Below are positions 16,697 to 25,278 of a stretch of 64,000 nt of DNA, piece by piece. The stretch lies in assembly GCA_963821925.1 (NCBI GenBank), contig CAWGFO010000001.1, positions 930,001 through 994,000 of the forward strand. Direction: 5' to 3'. Position 1 is the stretch's first letter; each line of letters opens with the position of its first letter. The stretch comes from JAOUEA01 sp963821925 (GTDB lineage: Bacteria; Actinomycetota; UBA4738; HRBIN12). The translations under genes and the position numbers were made by a program. Below the pieces are notes generated by a model that was given only the letters and a program-made list of their open reading frames with translations, was not told where the DNA came from and searched no databases.

Positions 16697-17128
16697 ATGG
16701 ACGCACGAGATGGAGATTCCGGCGGTGGCGTGGCCGGGGCCGGGGCCGCGGAGCGACCGTTCGGGGTCGTGGTGGCATCGGCCGTCGAAGGGCTCCGCAG
16801 GCTCGCTCGTTCGCATGTCGAGCTGGCGAAGATCGAAGCGTCCGAGGCCGCGGGGATCCGCGGGCAGGGTGCGGGCATGTTCGCCGGTGCCGCGGTGGTC
16901 GCGATGTACGCGATCGGGTTCGTGGCGGCGGCGGGCGCGGCGGGGCTCGCCGTGGTGATGCCCGTGTGGGCGGCCATCTTGATCGTGGGCGTCGTCCTGC
17001 TCGTGATCGCCTGGGTGCTGACCATCGTCGCACGTCGCACCCTGCGATCGGCGCCGGCGCCCGGTGAGCGGACCAAGGAGACCCTGAAGGAGGATGCCCG
17101 ATGGGCGAAGCGGCAGATCGCAAGGTGA
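16697..17128 (+). CDS. Phage-holin-superfamily-III-like membrane protein
   Basis: A 143-residue protein with a Gly/Ala-rich N-terminus, an amphipathic helix (LRRLARSHVELAKIEASE), two TM helices (about residues 58-80 and 86-110) and a basic tail. This is the layout of the actinobacterial 'phage holin family' (DUF1469-type) proteins, which are chromosomal and not lysis proteins in most cases. The last 28 bases overlap the next gene (DUF3618), a pairing typical of Actinomycetota. A role in envelope or stress biology is likely. ATG 16697 follows GGGAGGATC. Confidence 0.8.
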   Translation: MDARDGDSGGGVAGAGAAERPFGVVVASAVEGLRRLARSHVELAKIEASEAAGIRGQGAGMFAGAAVVAMYAIGFVAAAGAAGLAVVMPVWAAILIVGVVLLVIAWVLTIVARRTLRSAPAPGERTKETLKEDARWAKRQIAR

Positions 17129-17343
17129 CGGAGATCGAAGCGCACCGAACGCAGCTCGAGGCCGATCTCCGGGAGTTGGAGGCCCGTTTGCCGGCCCCGT
17201 TCCGATCGGCGAAGAGCGCGGCGGGTCTGATCCTGGGAGGCACCGCGTTCACCGCACTCGTCCTCCGGAGGCTCCGGCCCAAGCGTTCGAACAGGGCCCC
17301 GTCGGCGGAGGTGGTGGTGCGCATCGTGCGCGACGATGTGTGA
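17101..17343 (+). CDS. DUF3618 domain small protein
   Basis: An 80-residue protein with the DUF3618 pattern: an N-terminal helix (VTEIEAHRTQLEADLRELEARL), then one hydrophobic helix (AAGLILGGTAFTALVL) and a basic Arg-rich end. It overlaps the holin-like gene by 28 bases, and AAGGAGG lies ahead of its ATG inside that gene, so expression is coupled. Family members are inner-membrane proteins of unknown role, consistently paired with a holin-superfamily protein. The isochorismatase-type gene follows three bases later. Confidence 0.75.
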   Translation: MGEAADRKVTEIEAHRTQLEADLRELEARLPAPFRSAKSAAGLILGGTAFTALVLRRLRPKRSNRAPSAEVVVRIVRDDV

Positions 17344-17346
17344 GCC

Positions 17347-17934
17347 ATGATGTCGATCGGAGCCAGGTCGATCGACCCGGAAGACAGCGTGCTCGTCGTG
17401 ATCGATGTGCAACCGGCGTTCATCGACAAGCTGGACGAAGGGACGGCCCACCGCGTGCTGGGTCGCATCTCGTGGTTGGCGCGGTTGGCGGTCGAACTCC
17501 AGATCCCGCTCGTCGTCACCGAGGAGTTGCCCGACGAGAACGGGAGCACCGTGGAGGCGGTCGCGCGCTGGCTCCCGCCGGACGTTCACCCGCACGAGAA
17601 GCCGATCTTCGGCCTCGCGGCCTGTCCGCCGATCATGGCGGACCTCGAGCGGCACGGCCGGGGCACCGCCGTGCTGGTCGGGTTGGAGACCGATGTGTGC
17701 GTGGCGCAGTCGGCGCTGGGGCTCCTCGACGCGTCGTGGAACGTCGTGGTGGTCTCCGACGCCGTCGCGTGTCCCGGGGACGCCCACGAGCAGGGACTGA
17801 CGCGGATGCGCGATGCGGGAGCCACCCTAACGGGGATGAAGGGGGTCGCCTACGAGTGGATCCGTACCCTCGAACGGGCCGACATGATCTCCCGTGACCT
17901 CTGGAGGAGCCCTCCGCCGGGCATCACGCTGTAG
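17347..17934 (+). CDS. Isochorismatase-family cysteine hydrolase
   Basis: A 195-residue alpha/beta hydrolase of the isochorismatase/nicotinamidase type. The catalytic Asp is in VLVVIDVQPAFIDKL near residue 20, and the nucleophilic Cys in VGLETDVCVAQSALGL near 119. The conserved Lys after EKPIFG near 83 completes the triad. Many such proteins are ureido or amide hydrolases of unknown substrate. Metal-binding residues for nicotinamidase are not evident. Start ATG 17347 was chosen because the next ATG is in a lower-context position. A bidirectional terminator follows at 17945. Confidence 0.85.
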   Translation: MMSIGARSIDPEDSVLVVIDVQPAFIDKLDEGTAHRVLGRISWLARLAVELQIPLVVTEELPDENGSTVEAVARWLPPDVHPHEKPIFGLAACPPIMADLERHGRGTAVLVGLETDVCVAQSALGLLDASWNVVVVSDAVACPGDAHEQGLTRMRDAGATLTGMKGVAYEWIRTLERADMISRDLWRSPPPGITL

Positions 17935-17944
17935 CGACGGCGCG

Positions 17945-17989
17945 GGCGCAGGGTGTTCGTCCGAAGCCGATGTTCCGGCACCCTGCGCC
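17945..17989. terminator. Bidirectional transcription terminator hairpin
   Basis: The arms ggcgcagggtg (17945-17955) and caccctgcgcc (17979-17989) are perfect inverted repeats of 11 bases around a 23-base loop. It lies between the convergent isochorismatase gene and the DUF7144 gene. There is no T tract, as is normal for high-GC actinobacterial terminators. Confidence 0.6.
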
Positions 17990-18020
17990 GAACCGATCGC
18001 GTTGGACGCTCGCGGGTTCG

Positions 18021-18419
18021 CTATGCCCGCTCGGTCACGTCCCGGCCGTGGGCGGTGAGCGCCCAGATCACGCCGATGCTCGCCACGATGAACAGGATCG
18101 CCCAGAACGGGTACCAGGGAAGCCAGGCGAACGCGATCATCCCGCTGACCAACGCGAGGATCACGCCGACCGTGCGGGCCCAGACCGCCCCCGCGAACAG
18201 ACCGGCGGCCGCGAACCAGACCACGATGCCCATGAGCAGGTGGATCCACGCCCAGGTCGTGATGTCGAACTGGAAGATGTAGTTCGCGCCCTTCACGTAG
18301 AACTCGTCGTTGAAGATCCCGACGAGCCCCGCGAACGCCCACCACGACCCGAGCATGACCATCATGAGCGCGGCGAAGAACGTCCAGCCGACCGCCCAGC
18401 CACTCGGTTGCTTCTCCAT
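18021..18419 (-). CDS. DUF7144 family four-TM membrane protein
   Basis: A 132-residue protein with four hydrophobic helices. The N-terminal WAVGWTFFAALMMVMLG and the internal TTWAWIHLLMGIVVWFAAAG (with a His in helix 3) match the DUF7144 family of small actinobacterial membrane proteins. The function is unknown. ATG 18419 follows GGAGGTCAC. It converges with the isochorismatase gene across a hairpin and is divergent from the PPK2 gene. Confidence 0.8.
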   Translation of the reverse strand: MEKQPSGWAVGWTFFAALMMVMLGSWWAFAGLVGIFNDEFYVKGANYIFQFDITTWAWIHLLMGIVVWFAAAGLFAGAVWARTVGVILALVSGMIAFAWLPWYPFWAILFIVASIGVIWALTAHGRDVTERA

Positions 18420-18595
18420 CGTGTGACCTCCTCACTCTGTGCTGCACGCGGACACGTGTCGCCTTGCTTCGAGTCTCGCGCTCGGTGCAGTCGTCCGTGA
18501 ACACCTGGTGGCCCTGGTGAAGAGGGTCGGACGGCCTGCGGGATACCGAGTACGGCATGATGTAGTTCCCCCAACCCACGGCGAGGTGAGCGAGA

Positions 18596-19478
18596 TTGGC
18601 GAAGAAGAAGAAGAAGAAGTCGAAGGACGCGAAGGAGCGCAAGCACGAGATAGCGACGCCGGCGTCGTCATCCGCGGCGAACCACGTGGAGGCGGGCTCG
18701 CGCCCGAAGATGAAGCGCAAGGAGTACGAGGGCGAGATGCGGCGCCTGCATGGTGAGCTCGTGGCCATGCAGGAGTGGGTCAAGTCCTCGGGCGCGAAGA
18801 TCTGCATCGTGTTCGAGGGCCGGGATACGGCCGGCAAGGGCGGCACGATCAAGCGGATCACCGAGCGGGTGAGCCCGCGCGTGTTCCACGTGATCGCCCT
18901 GTCCGCGCCGACCGAGCGCGAGCAGTCGCAGATGTACGTGCAGCGCTACATCCCGCACATGCCGGCCGCCGGCGAGGTCGTGATCTTCGACCGCAGTTGG
19001 TACAACCGGGCGGGCGTCGAGCCGGTGATGGGCTTCTGCACGCCCGAGGAGACCGACCGGTTCCTCGCAGCTCGCGCCCGGCGTCGAGAAGGCGATGGTC
19101 GACTCGGGGATCCTGCTGCTGAAGTACTGGCTCGAGGTCGGCCCCGACGAACAGACGAGGCGCCTCGAGAGCCGGATCAACGACCCCCGCAAGATCTGGA
19201 AGCTCTCGGACATGGACCTGAAGTCCTACAGCCGCTGGTACGACTACTCGCGGGCCCGGGACGCGATGTTCGCCGCGACCGACACCGCGTGGGCGCCGTG
19301 GTTCATCGCGCACACCGACGACAAGAAGCGCGGCCGCCTGAACATCATCAGCCACCTGCTGAGCCAGATCCCCTACGAGCCGCTCGCGGAGCGCGACGTG
19401 ACGCTGCCCAAGCGACAGGGATCGGGCGGCTACGTGGAGCCGGAGTTGCCCCTGCGGCACATCCCCGAGCCGTTCTGA
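18596..19478 (+). pseudogene. ppk2: Polyphosphate kinase 2, one frameshift
   Basis: PPK2 transfers phosphate between polyphosphate and nucleotides in the cytosol. The N-terminus has a lysine run (MAKKKKKKSK), then Walker A FEGRDTAGKGGTIKRI near residue 84 and the lid motif RSWYNRAGVEPVMGFC near 140. At about 19063-19068 the frame slips by one base and the protein continues as LAPGVEKAMVDSGILLLKYW in the +1 frame. Removing one base restores the expected PPK2 spacing. The start TTG 18596 (SD AGGTGAG) fits the Lys-rich leader. The gene is otherwise complete (~294 residues), so sequencing error or a very recent mutation is likely. Confidence 0.85.
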
Positions 19479-19518
19479 TCCGAGCGACGTTCTTGTCCGA
19501 GGGCGACGGCACATTAGA

Positions 19519-21168
19519 GTGCGCAGCGTGAACGCTGCCGCGAAGGACCAAGCCGTCGCGAAGGCCGCCGGCGTCGTGCTCCTGACGTTGTGCGCCGGCC
19601 AGTTCTTGATGGCGCTCGACAGCTCGGTGATGAACGTCTCGATCGCGACGGTCGCCGACGATCTCGACACCACGGTCACCGGGATCCAGACCGCGATCGT
19701 CCTGTACACGCTCGTGATGGCGATGCTGATGGTCACGGGCGGCAAGATCGGCTCGATCATCGGCCGCAAGCGCGCCTTCACGATCGGGCTCGTGATCTAC
19801 TGCTCGGGGTCGCTGACGACGGCGTTGTCGCCGAACCTGGCGGTGCTGCTGTTCGGATGGTCGCTCCTGGAGGGGATCGGTGCGGCCCTGATCATGCCCG
19901 CGATCGTGGCCCTCGTCGCCGGGAACTTCCCCGCGGAGGGCCGTCCTCGTGCCTACGGATTGATCGGCGCGGCCGGGGCCATCGCGATCGCCGTCGGACC
20001 GCTGATCGGCGGGCTCGCGACGACCTACGCGTCCTGGCGGTGGGTCTTCGCGGGCGAGGTGGCCGTCGGTGCGGGCATCTTCGTGTTCAGCCGCCGCATC
20101 GCCGACGAGCCGGTCGAGAACCCCCCGCACCTCGACCTGTTGGGTTCGTTGCTCTGGGCGCTCGGGATGGGCCTCGCGATCTTCGGCGTCCTCCGTTCCG
20201 GCGAATGGGGGTGGGTGATCGCGAACGACGGCGCCCCCACGCTGATCGGCGGGCTGTCGCCGGTGATCTGGATGATCCTCGGCGGCTTGGCGACGATCGG
20301 GCTGTTCATGCGGCACGTGCGCCGTCTCGACGCCGAAGGAGGCGAGCCGCTCGTCACACCATCACTCTTCAAGAACGAGCAGATGACCGGTGGCCTCATC
20401 ATGTTCTTCTTCCAATTCGTGGTGATGATGGGGCTCTTCTTCGTGATCCCGCTCTACCTGTCGGTCGCCCTCGGGCTCTCGGCGATCGACACGGGGCTCA
20501 AGATCACGCCGTTGTCGCTCGCGATGCTCCTCGCCGCGGCCGGCATCCCGAAGTTCTTCCCGAACGTCTCGCCTCGGCGGGTGGTTGAACTCTCGCTCGT
20601 GGCGGCGGTGATCGGCATCGTGTGGCTCTTCAGCGCGATGGACGTGAACGCGAGCGCGGCGATCGTGACGGGACCCCTCGTGCTGATCGGGCTCGCGATG
20701 GGTGGGCTCGCGTCGCAGCTGGGGAGCGTCACCGTTTCTGCGGTCCCCGACGACCAGAGTCCCGAGGTCGGCGGCCTCCAGAACACCGCCACCCAGTTCG
20801 GCGCGTCGCTCGGCACCGCCCTGGCCGGGTCGGTCCTGATCGCGTCGCTGACGGCGTCGTTCTTCTCCGGGATCGCCGAGAACCCGGCGGTGCCGCAGCA
20901 GGTGGTCTCGCAGGCGACCGTGGAGCTCTCGGCCGGCGTGCCGTTCGTCTCGGACGCGCAGCTCACCACGGCGTTGGACGATGCGGGGGTCGATCAGGCG
21001 ACGACCCAGGCCATCGTCGACGAGAACGAGAAGGCGCGGGTGGACGGGCTCCGATCGGCGCTCGCCCTGCTCGCGATCATCGGGTTGATCGGGCTCTTCT
21101 TCACGAGACGGATCCCGACCGTGCAGCCCGGCGCCGCGGCCTCCGTGCCAGCCACCGTGCCCACATAG
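19519..21168 (+). CDS. DHA2-family MFS transporter (EmrB/QacA type)
   Basis: A 549-residue proton-driven exporter with 14 predicted TM helices. The N-terminal LCAGQFLMALDSSVMNVSIA is the characteristic DHA2 motif C/D1 region. Motif A appears as GGKIGSIIGRKRAF near residue 77. The C-terminal half carries GGLQNTATQFGASLGTALAG. The substrates of this family are usually drugs or siderophores; here they are unknown. GTG 19519 lies 40 bases after ppk2; GTG 19528 is an alternative start. tenA begins six bases after its stop, so the exporter may share a transcript with the thiamine genes. Confidence 0.85.
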   Translation: MRSVNAAAKDQAVAKAAGVVLLTLCAGQFLMALDSSVMNVSIATVADDLDTTVTGIQTAIVLYTLVMAMLMVTGGKIGSIIGRKRAFTIGLVIYCSGSLTTALSPNLAVLLFGWSLLEGIGAALIMPAIVALVAGNFPAEGRPRAYGLIGAAGAIAIAVGPLIGGLATTYASWRWVFAGEVAVGAGIFVFSRRIADEPVENPPHLDLLGSLLWALGMGLAIFGVLRSGEWGWVIANDGAPTLIGGLSPVIWMILGGLATIGLFMRHVRRLDAEGGEPLVTPSLFKNEQMTGGLIMFFFQFVVMMGLFFVIPLYLSVALGLSAIDTGLKITPLSLAMLLAAAGIPKFFPNVSPRRVVELSLVAAVIGIVWLFSAMDVNASAAIVTGPLVLIGLAMGGLASQLGSVTVSAVPDDQSPEVGGLQNTATQFGASLGTALAGSVLIASLTASFFSGIAENPAVPQQVVSQATVELSAGVPFVSDAQLTTALDDAGVDQATTQAIVDENEKARVDGLRSALALLAIIGLIGLFFTRRIPTVQPGAAASVPATVPT

Positions 21169-21173
21169 CAGTC

Positions 21174-21872
21174 GTGGGAGAGAGATCGATCTGCGACGAG
21201 ATGCGAGCCGCATGCGCGGACATCTGGGACGGGCTGCACGGGCATCCGTTCCTGCGGGAGCTCGCCGCCGGCAGCCTGCCGCTCGAGGCGTTCCGTTTCT
21301 TCCTGGAACAGGACAACTTCTACCTCGTCGACTACGCGCGTTGCCTGGCGATGGGCGCGGCGAAGTCGCGCGACGAGGAGGAGCTCCGCTCCTTCAGCGT
21401 CGACCTCAACCAGGTGATCGATGCCGAGCTGCCGAGCAATCGCGCCCTGCTCGCGCGCGTCACCGAGATGGGTGCCGAGGACCGCGGCGGTGCCCTGACG
21501 CAGGCGCCCGCCACCATCGCCTACACCAGCTACATGCTGTCGGTGGCGCTCCGCGGCGGAGCGATGGAGATCATGGCCGCCCTCCTCCCGTGTGCCTGGA
21601 GCTACGTCGAGATCGCCGCCGGGCTCGCTGAGGAGGGCGGCGCCGACCACGAGGTGTACGCGGACTGGGTGGGGTACTTCACGCTCCCGTCCAACGTCGA
21701 GATGGTGGCCGCGATGCGCGCGGACTTCGACCGCCTGGCGATCGAAGGCGAGCTGGGGGCGGCCAAGCGGGCGGAGCTGGGCGAGATCTTCGCGACCAGT
21801 TCTCGGCTCGAGCGCGGCTTCTGGGAGATGGCGTATCGCCAAGAGCAGTGGCCGGACCTGGGAACGGCCTGA
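21174..21872 (+). CDS. tenA: TenA/thiaminase II family protein
   Basis: A 232-residue TenA-type enzyme that hydrolyses aminopyrimidines in thiamine salvage. Family signatures are seen: LWDGLHGHPFLRELA-like opening (IWDGLHGHPFLRELAAG), LEAFRFFLEQDNFYLVDYAR near residue 40, and the LLPCAWSY motif near 138, whose Cys is the catalytic nucleophile (family knowledge). The following ABC importer with a THI5-like binding protein supports a salvage role. GTG 21174 has no strong SD; the in-frame ATG 21201 is an alternative. A 16-base tandem duplication covers its stop codon. Confidence 0.9.
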   Translation: MGERSICDEMRAACADIWDGLHGHPFLRELAAGSLPLEAFRFFLEQDNFYLVDYARCLAMGAAKSRDEEELRSFSVDLNQVIDAELPSNRALLARVTEMGAEDRGGALTQAPATIAYTSYMLSVALRGGAMEIMAALLPCAWSYVEIAAGLAEEGGADHEVYADWVGYFTLPSNVEMVAAMRADFDRLAIEGELGAAKRAELGEIFATSSRLERGFWEMAYRQEQWPDLGTA

Positions 21873-21886
21873 CCTGGGAACGGCCT
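21855..21886 (+). repeat. 16-base tandem duplication across tenA stop
   Basis: The sequence gacctgggaacggcct occurs twice back to back at 21855-21870 and 21871-21886. The tenA TGA is formed at the junction. The second copy is therefore untranslated, and reads like a duplicated end of the gene. Confidence 0.85.
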
Positions 21887-21991
21887 GACCTGACGGCTTA
21901 CGACCGGCTGCCTTGACCGCGTCCGGGGGCGTTGCGGGAGCCGCGCCTTAGAGTTGGATGCCTGGGAAGTCAGATACTCCTGGGGGTTGGG

Positions 21992-22798
21992 GTGAGCACG
22001 TTGGGGCAGGGGGCTGTGCAGGGCGCGCCGACCGATCCGAACCCCGACGGGTCCGGCGGCATCTCCGTCCGGTCGGTGCGCAGGACCTTCGGCGAGGTGG
22101 TCGCGCTCGACGGCGTGACCTTCGAGGTCGAGCGCCACTCCCGGATCGGCATCGTGGGCCCGAGCGGCGGCGGCAAATCGACCCTGCTGCAGTTGGTGGC
22201 GGGGCTGCTCGAGCCCGACGCCGGCGTCGTCAACGTCGAGGGCGCCACCGACGCGAAGGGCCGTCTCGCGCGCTGCGCGATGATGCCGCAGCGCGACCTG
22301 CTGCTGCCGTGGCGGACCGCGCTCGACAACGCGATCATCGCGATGCAGAACCGGGGCGTGTCCCGGGACGAGGCCCGCGCGAAGACGCGCCCCTTCTTCG
22401 AGCATTTCGGCCTCGCGGAGTTCGAGGACGTGCGGCCGGCCCAACTCTCGGGCGGGATGCGGCAACGCGTGAGCTTCCTGCGCACCCTCATGGCCGACAA
22501 GGACGTCCTCCTGCTCGACGAGCCCTTCGGCGCGCTGGACTCGATCACGCGGGCGCAGATGCAGGAATGGCTGCTGCGCGCCCTGGGGGACGTGCCGCGC
22601 ACGGTGCTGCTCGTCACGCACGACGTGGAGGAAGCGCTGCTGCTCAGCAAGACCGTGGTCGTGATGTCGGCACGGCCCGGCCGCGTGATCAAGGTGCTCG
22701 AGACGGACCTCGAGACGACGGGCGAGTCCCGGCGCGAGATCGTGACGAGCCCCGAGTTCGTGGCGCTGAAGGAACAGGCGCTGGAGGCGATCGAGTGA
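21992..22798 (+). CDS. ABC transporter ATP-binding protein, thiamine-precursor importer (ThiZ-like)
   Basis: A 268-residue ATPase of the nitrate/sulfonate/taurine (SsuB/ThiZ) type that energises import. Walker A GPSGGGKSTLLQ near residue 57, signature LSGGMRQRV near 153, Walker B VLLLDEPFGALDS near 171 and switch His THDVEEAL near 208 are all present. The start GTG 21992 is followed by a short polar leader; an upstream in-frame TTG is less plausible. Its TGA overlaps the permease GTG (GTGA). It forms one operon with the permease and the THI5-like binding protein, downstream of tenA. Confidence 0.85.
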   Translation: MSTLGQGAVQGAPTDPNPDGSGGISVRSVRRTFGEVVALDGVTFEVERHSRIGIVGPSGGGKSTLLQLVAGLLEPDAGVVNVEGATDAKGRLARCAMMPQRDLLLPWRTALDNAIIAMQNRGVSRDEARAKTRPFFEHFGLAEFEDVRPAQLSGGMRQRVSFLRTLMADKDVLLLDEPFGALDSITRAQMQEWLLRALGDVPRTVLLVTHDVEEALLLSKTVVVMSARPGRVIKVLETDLETTGESRREIVTSPEFVALKEQALEAIE

Positions 22799-23637
22799 GC
22801 ACCCAGGCGCCCGTCGAGCCGGCGACCCAGGATCCGTCCGTCGGGGCGCCCGTGCCCAAGACCGGTCGCCTGAAGCGGTACTGGCATCTCTACGGACTGG
22901 CGGCGCTGTTCTCGATCGCCCTGATCCTCCTGTGGGAGGCGATCGTCCGCGGGTTCGACGTGCCGGAGTACCTGTTCCCGGCGCCCTCGCAGGTGGCGAT
23001 CGCCCTGCGCGACGACTGGTCCACGATCCTGGCGCCCGCGATGTGGGTCTCGCTCCGCGAGGTCCTGATCGGCTTCGCGATCGCGGCGGTGGCCGGGGTG
23101 GGCCTCGCGATCGTCCTGCACATGTTCGGGCCGCTGCGGCGGGCCGTGTATCCGCTCCTGATCGGGTCGCAGACGATCCCGATCGTGGTCCTGGCGCCGA
23201 TCCTGGTGATCGTCCTGGGCTACGGCATCATGCCGAAGCTCGTGATCGTCGCCCTGATCTGCTTCTTCCCGATCGTCGTGAACGGTCTCGATGGCCTGCG
23301 CTCGGTCGACGACGACTTCATCCACATGATGAAGACCCTCGACGCGAACCGATGGGCGATCTTCAAGCGGATCGAGTTCCCCGGCGCGCTCCCGGCGATC
23401 TTCTCGGGGATGCGGATCGCGGCCACGTTCGCCGCGATCGGGGCGGTGTTCGGCGAGTGGGCGGGGGCGAGTGCCGGGCTCGGCTACGTGATGTTGCAGG
23501 CCACACCGAACCTACAGACCGCGAGGATCTTCGCCGCGATCCTGATCCTGACGTTGATCGCCCTCGCCCTGTTCGCGCTGGTGTCGCTGCTGGAGCGGAT
23601 CTTCGTCCCCTGGGCGGCGAAGGGGGATGCGATGTAG
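22795..23637 (+). CDS. ABC transporter permease, thiamine-precursor importer (ThiX-like)
   Basis: A 280-residue inner-membrane permease with about six TM helices. The EAA loop is visible as MMKTLDANRWAIFKRIEFPG near residue 180, the site that docks on the ATPase. The IPIVVLAPILVIVLGYGIMP segment is typical of SsuC/ThiX permeases. The GTG start overlaps the upstream stop by four bases. It pairs with the ATPase before it and the lipoprotein after it. Substrate is inferred from TenA and the THI5-like binding protein: pyrimidine moieties such as HMP or formylaminopyrimidine. Confidence 0.85.
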   Translation: MSTQAPVEPATQDPSVGAPVPKTGRLKRYWHLYGLAALFSIALILLWEAIVRGFDVPEYLFPAPSQVAIALRDDWSTILAPAMWVSLREVLIGFAIAAVAGVGLAIVLHMFGPLRRAVYPLLIGSQTIPIVVLAPILVIVLGYGIMPKLVIVALICFFPIVVNGLDGLRSVDDDFIHMMKTLDANRWAIFKRIEFPGALPAIFSGMRIAATFAAIGAVFGEWAGASAGLGYVMLQATPNLQTARIFAAILILTLIALALFALVSLLERIFVPWAAKGDAM

Positions 23638-23707
23638 GCCGACGAGGGGTGATGGAGGGAAGGCGCGTGGGTCGCACGGGCCTGGCAGATGAAGGGACGG
23701 GTCGAGC

Positions 23708-24754
23708 GTGGACCGGCCTGGTCGCACACGGATACTCGCGACGGTCGCGGTGATCACGAGCCTCGAGCTCGTGGCCGCCGCGTGCAGCAACAACGACAGC
23801 GCGTCGTCGAGCGGATCGGGCGCCTCGAGTGCGCCGGCGAACCTCGTCGTCGAGCTCGACTGGGTGCCCAACCCGGACCACGTGGGCCTCTACTACGCTC
23901 AGGACAAGGGGTACTTCTCGGATGAGGCCCTGACCGTCGAGTTCCGTGCTCCGTCGAACGCCGCGGACCCGATCAAGCTGGTCGGCCTCGGCGAGGTGGA
24001 CCTCGCGATCACCTACGAGCCCGAGATGTTCTACGGGCAGCAGAACGAGCTTCCCGTCATGGCGGTGGCGACCGTCGTGCCGGTGCCGCTGAACTCGATG
24101 ATCTTCAACCCCGACGAGAGCGTGTCGGACCTGTCCGCGCTGGCGGGCGGGTCGGTGGGCGTCACGGGCATCCCGAGCGACGATGCGTTCTACGTGACCG
24201 CCCTGAAGACCGCGGAGCTGAGCGAGAGCGACGTGACCAAGGTGAACGTCGGCTTCAACCTCGTGCCCTCCCTCTTGTCCCACAAGGTGGACGCGATCCT
24301 GGGCGGTTACCGCAACGTCGAGGCGATACAGATCGAGCAGGAAGCCGGGAAGAAGCCCACGGTGTTCTCGGCCGAGCAGCTCGGCGTCCCGACCTACGCG
24401 GAGTTGGTGGTCGTGGCCAACGCGGAGCGGATCACGAGCGACCCCGCGTACGCCGATGCCGTGCGGCGCTTCGTGGCCTCTCTGGTCAAGGGGACCGACG
24501 GCGCGATCGCCGACCCGACCGGGTCCACCGAGGTCATGAAGAGCGTCACCCAGTACGACCCGACGTTCCTCGATGAGAGCGTCCCGTACACGCTCGAGCT
24601 CATGACGCCGGTCGTCGGCACGAAGACCGGCTGCATCGACGCTGCCGCGTGGCAGAGCTACGGCGATTGGATGTTGGCGAACGACCTCATCACCTCGACG
24701 CCGGACGCCTCGGCGATCGCGACCGACGAGTTCATGCCCTACAGCTGTTCCTGA
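23708..24754 (+). CDS. THI5/NMT1-like substrate-binding lipoprotein (ThiY-like)
   Basis: A 348-residue solute-binding protein. The signal sequence ends in LVAAAC, a lipobox with the lipidated Cys near residue 27, followed by a Ser/Gly linker. The mature part begins VELDWVPNPDHVGLYYAQDKGYF, the THI5/NMT1 signature of pyrimidine-precursor binders (ThiY type). GTG 23708 has GGGACGGGTCGAGC upstream. It lies 70 bases after the permease in the same direction. Its 3' end overlaps the convergent SnoaL-like gene by 16 bases. No THI-box (TPP riboswitch) sequence is evident upstream of the operon. Confidence 0.85.
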   Translation: MDRPGRTRILATVAVITSLELVAAACSNNDSASSSGSGASSAPANLVVELDWVPNPDHVGLYYAQDKGYFSDEALTVEFRAPSNAADPIKLVGLGEVDLAITYEPEMFYGQQNELPVMAVATVVPVPLNSMIFNPDESVSDLSALAGGSVGVTGIPSDDAFYVTALKTAELSESDVTKVNVGFNLVPSLLSHKVDAILGGYRNVEAIQIEQEAGKKPTVFSAEQLGVPTYAELVVVANAERITSDPAYADAVRRFVASLVKGTDGAIADPTGSTEVMKSVTQYDPTFLDESVPYTLELMTPVVGTKTGCIDAAAWQSYGDWMLANDLITSTPDASAIATDEFMPYSCS

Positions 24755-25176
24755 CCGGTCGGCGGGCTCTGATCGACCGGGAGCTCGTCGCCGTGGCGAT
24801 GGACGACCTTCCACTCGCCGTCCTCGCGGCGGTAGACGTGCGTGACGCGGAGGGTGTCCGACCGTGGTGGCCCGCCGTCGACCGACTTCGTGGAGTGCTC
24901 GTAGCCGACCGTGTACGCGAGATCCCCGCTGACGTCCGCGGCGACGAGTTCGAAGCGGTAGTCGGTGCAGTCCGAGAACCGCGACGCGACCCAGTCGAAG
25001 GTCGGGCCTACCTCGCCCCATCCGCTCTTGCATGGACCCCACGCCCCGAACAGTGTCACCGGGTCCTTCGTCGACCACATCGCCACCCGGGGCGCCGGGT
25101 CGCCGTTGTGGATCGCCTCCTCCGCCTCGATCTGACGGGTAAGGATGTCGGAGAGGAAGTCTTCGGGTTCGCTCAT
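24739..25176 (-). CDS. SnoaL/NTF2-like fold protein
   Basis: A 145-residue protein of the NTF2-like (DUF4440/SnoaL) type. The beginning EAEEAIHNGDPAPRVAMWSTKD places the helix-loop with the WSxxDPVTLFG motif typical of this family, and the end HVYRREDGEWKVVHRHGDEL is the conserved last strand. Such proteins are small enzymes or binding proteins with a pocket, and the role here is not known. ATG 25176 follows GAGGAGACGG. It converges with and overlaps the end of the ABC binding-protein gene. Confidence 0.8.
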   Translation of the reverse strand: MSEPEDFLSDILTRQIEAEEAIHNGDPAPRVAMWSTKDPVTLFGAWGPCKSGWGEVGPTFDWVASRFSDCTDYRFELVAADVSGDLAYTVGYEHSTKSVDGGPPRSDTLRVTHVYRREDGEWKVVHRHGDELPVDQSPPTGQEQL

Positions 25177-25278
25177 CGGCCGTCTCCTCGCTCTCAGCAC
25201 CGGTCAGGTTGCCTGCGCTGCCTCGGGCGCTCGCATCCTAGCCGCCCCTCCGCTGCTGGCGGCGTGCACCCGGCGAGC

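Noticed and set aside
16697..17128. Prophage remnant indicated by a holin-like gene
   Set aside because: The holin-superfamily/DUF3618 pair is a common chromosomal pair in Actinomycetota and no other phage genes are present.
21873..21991. TPP riboswitch before the thiamine importer
   Set aside because: No CUGAGA or ACCUGAUCUGG-like conserved THI-box pieces found by eye.
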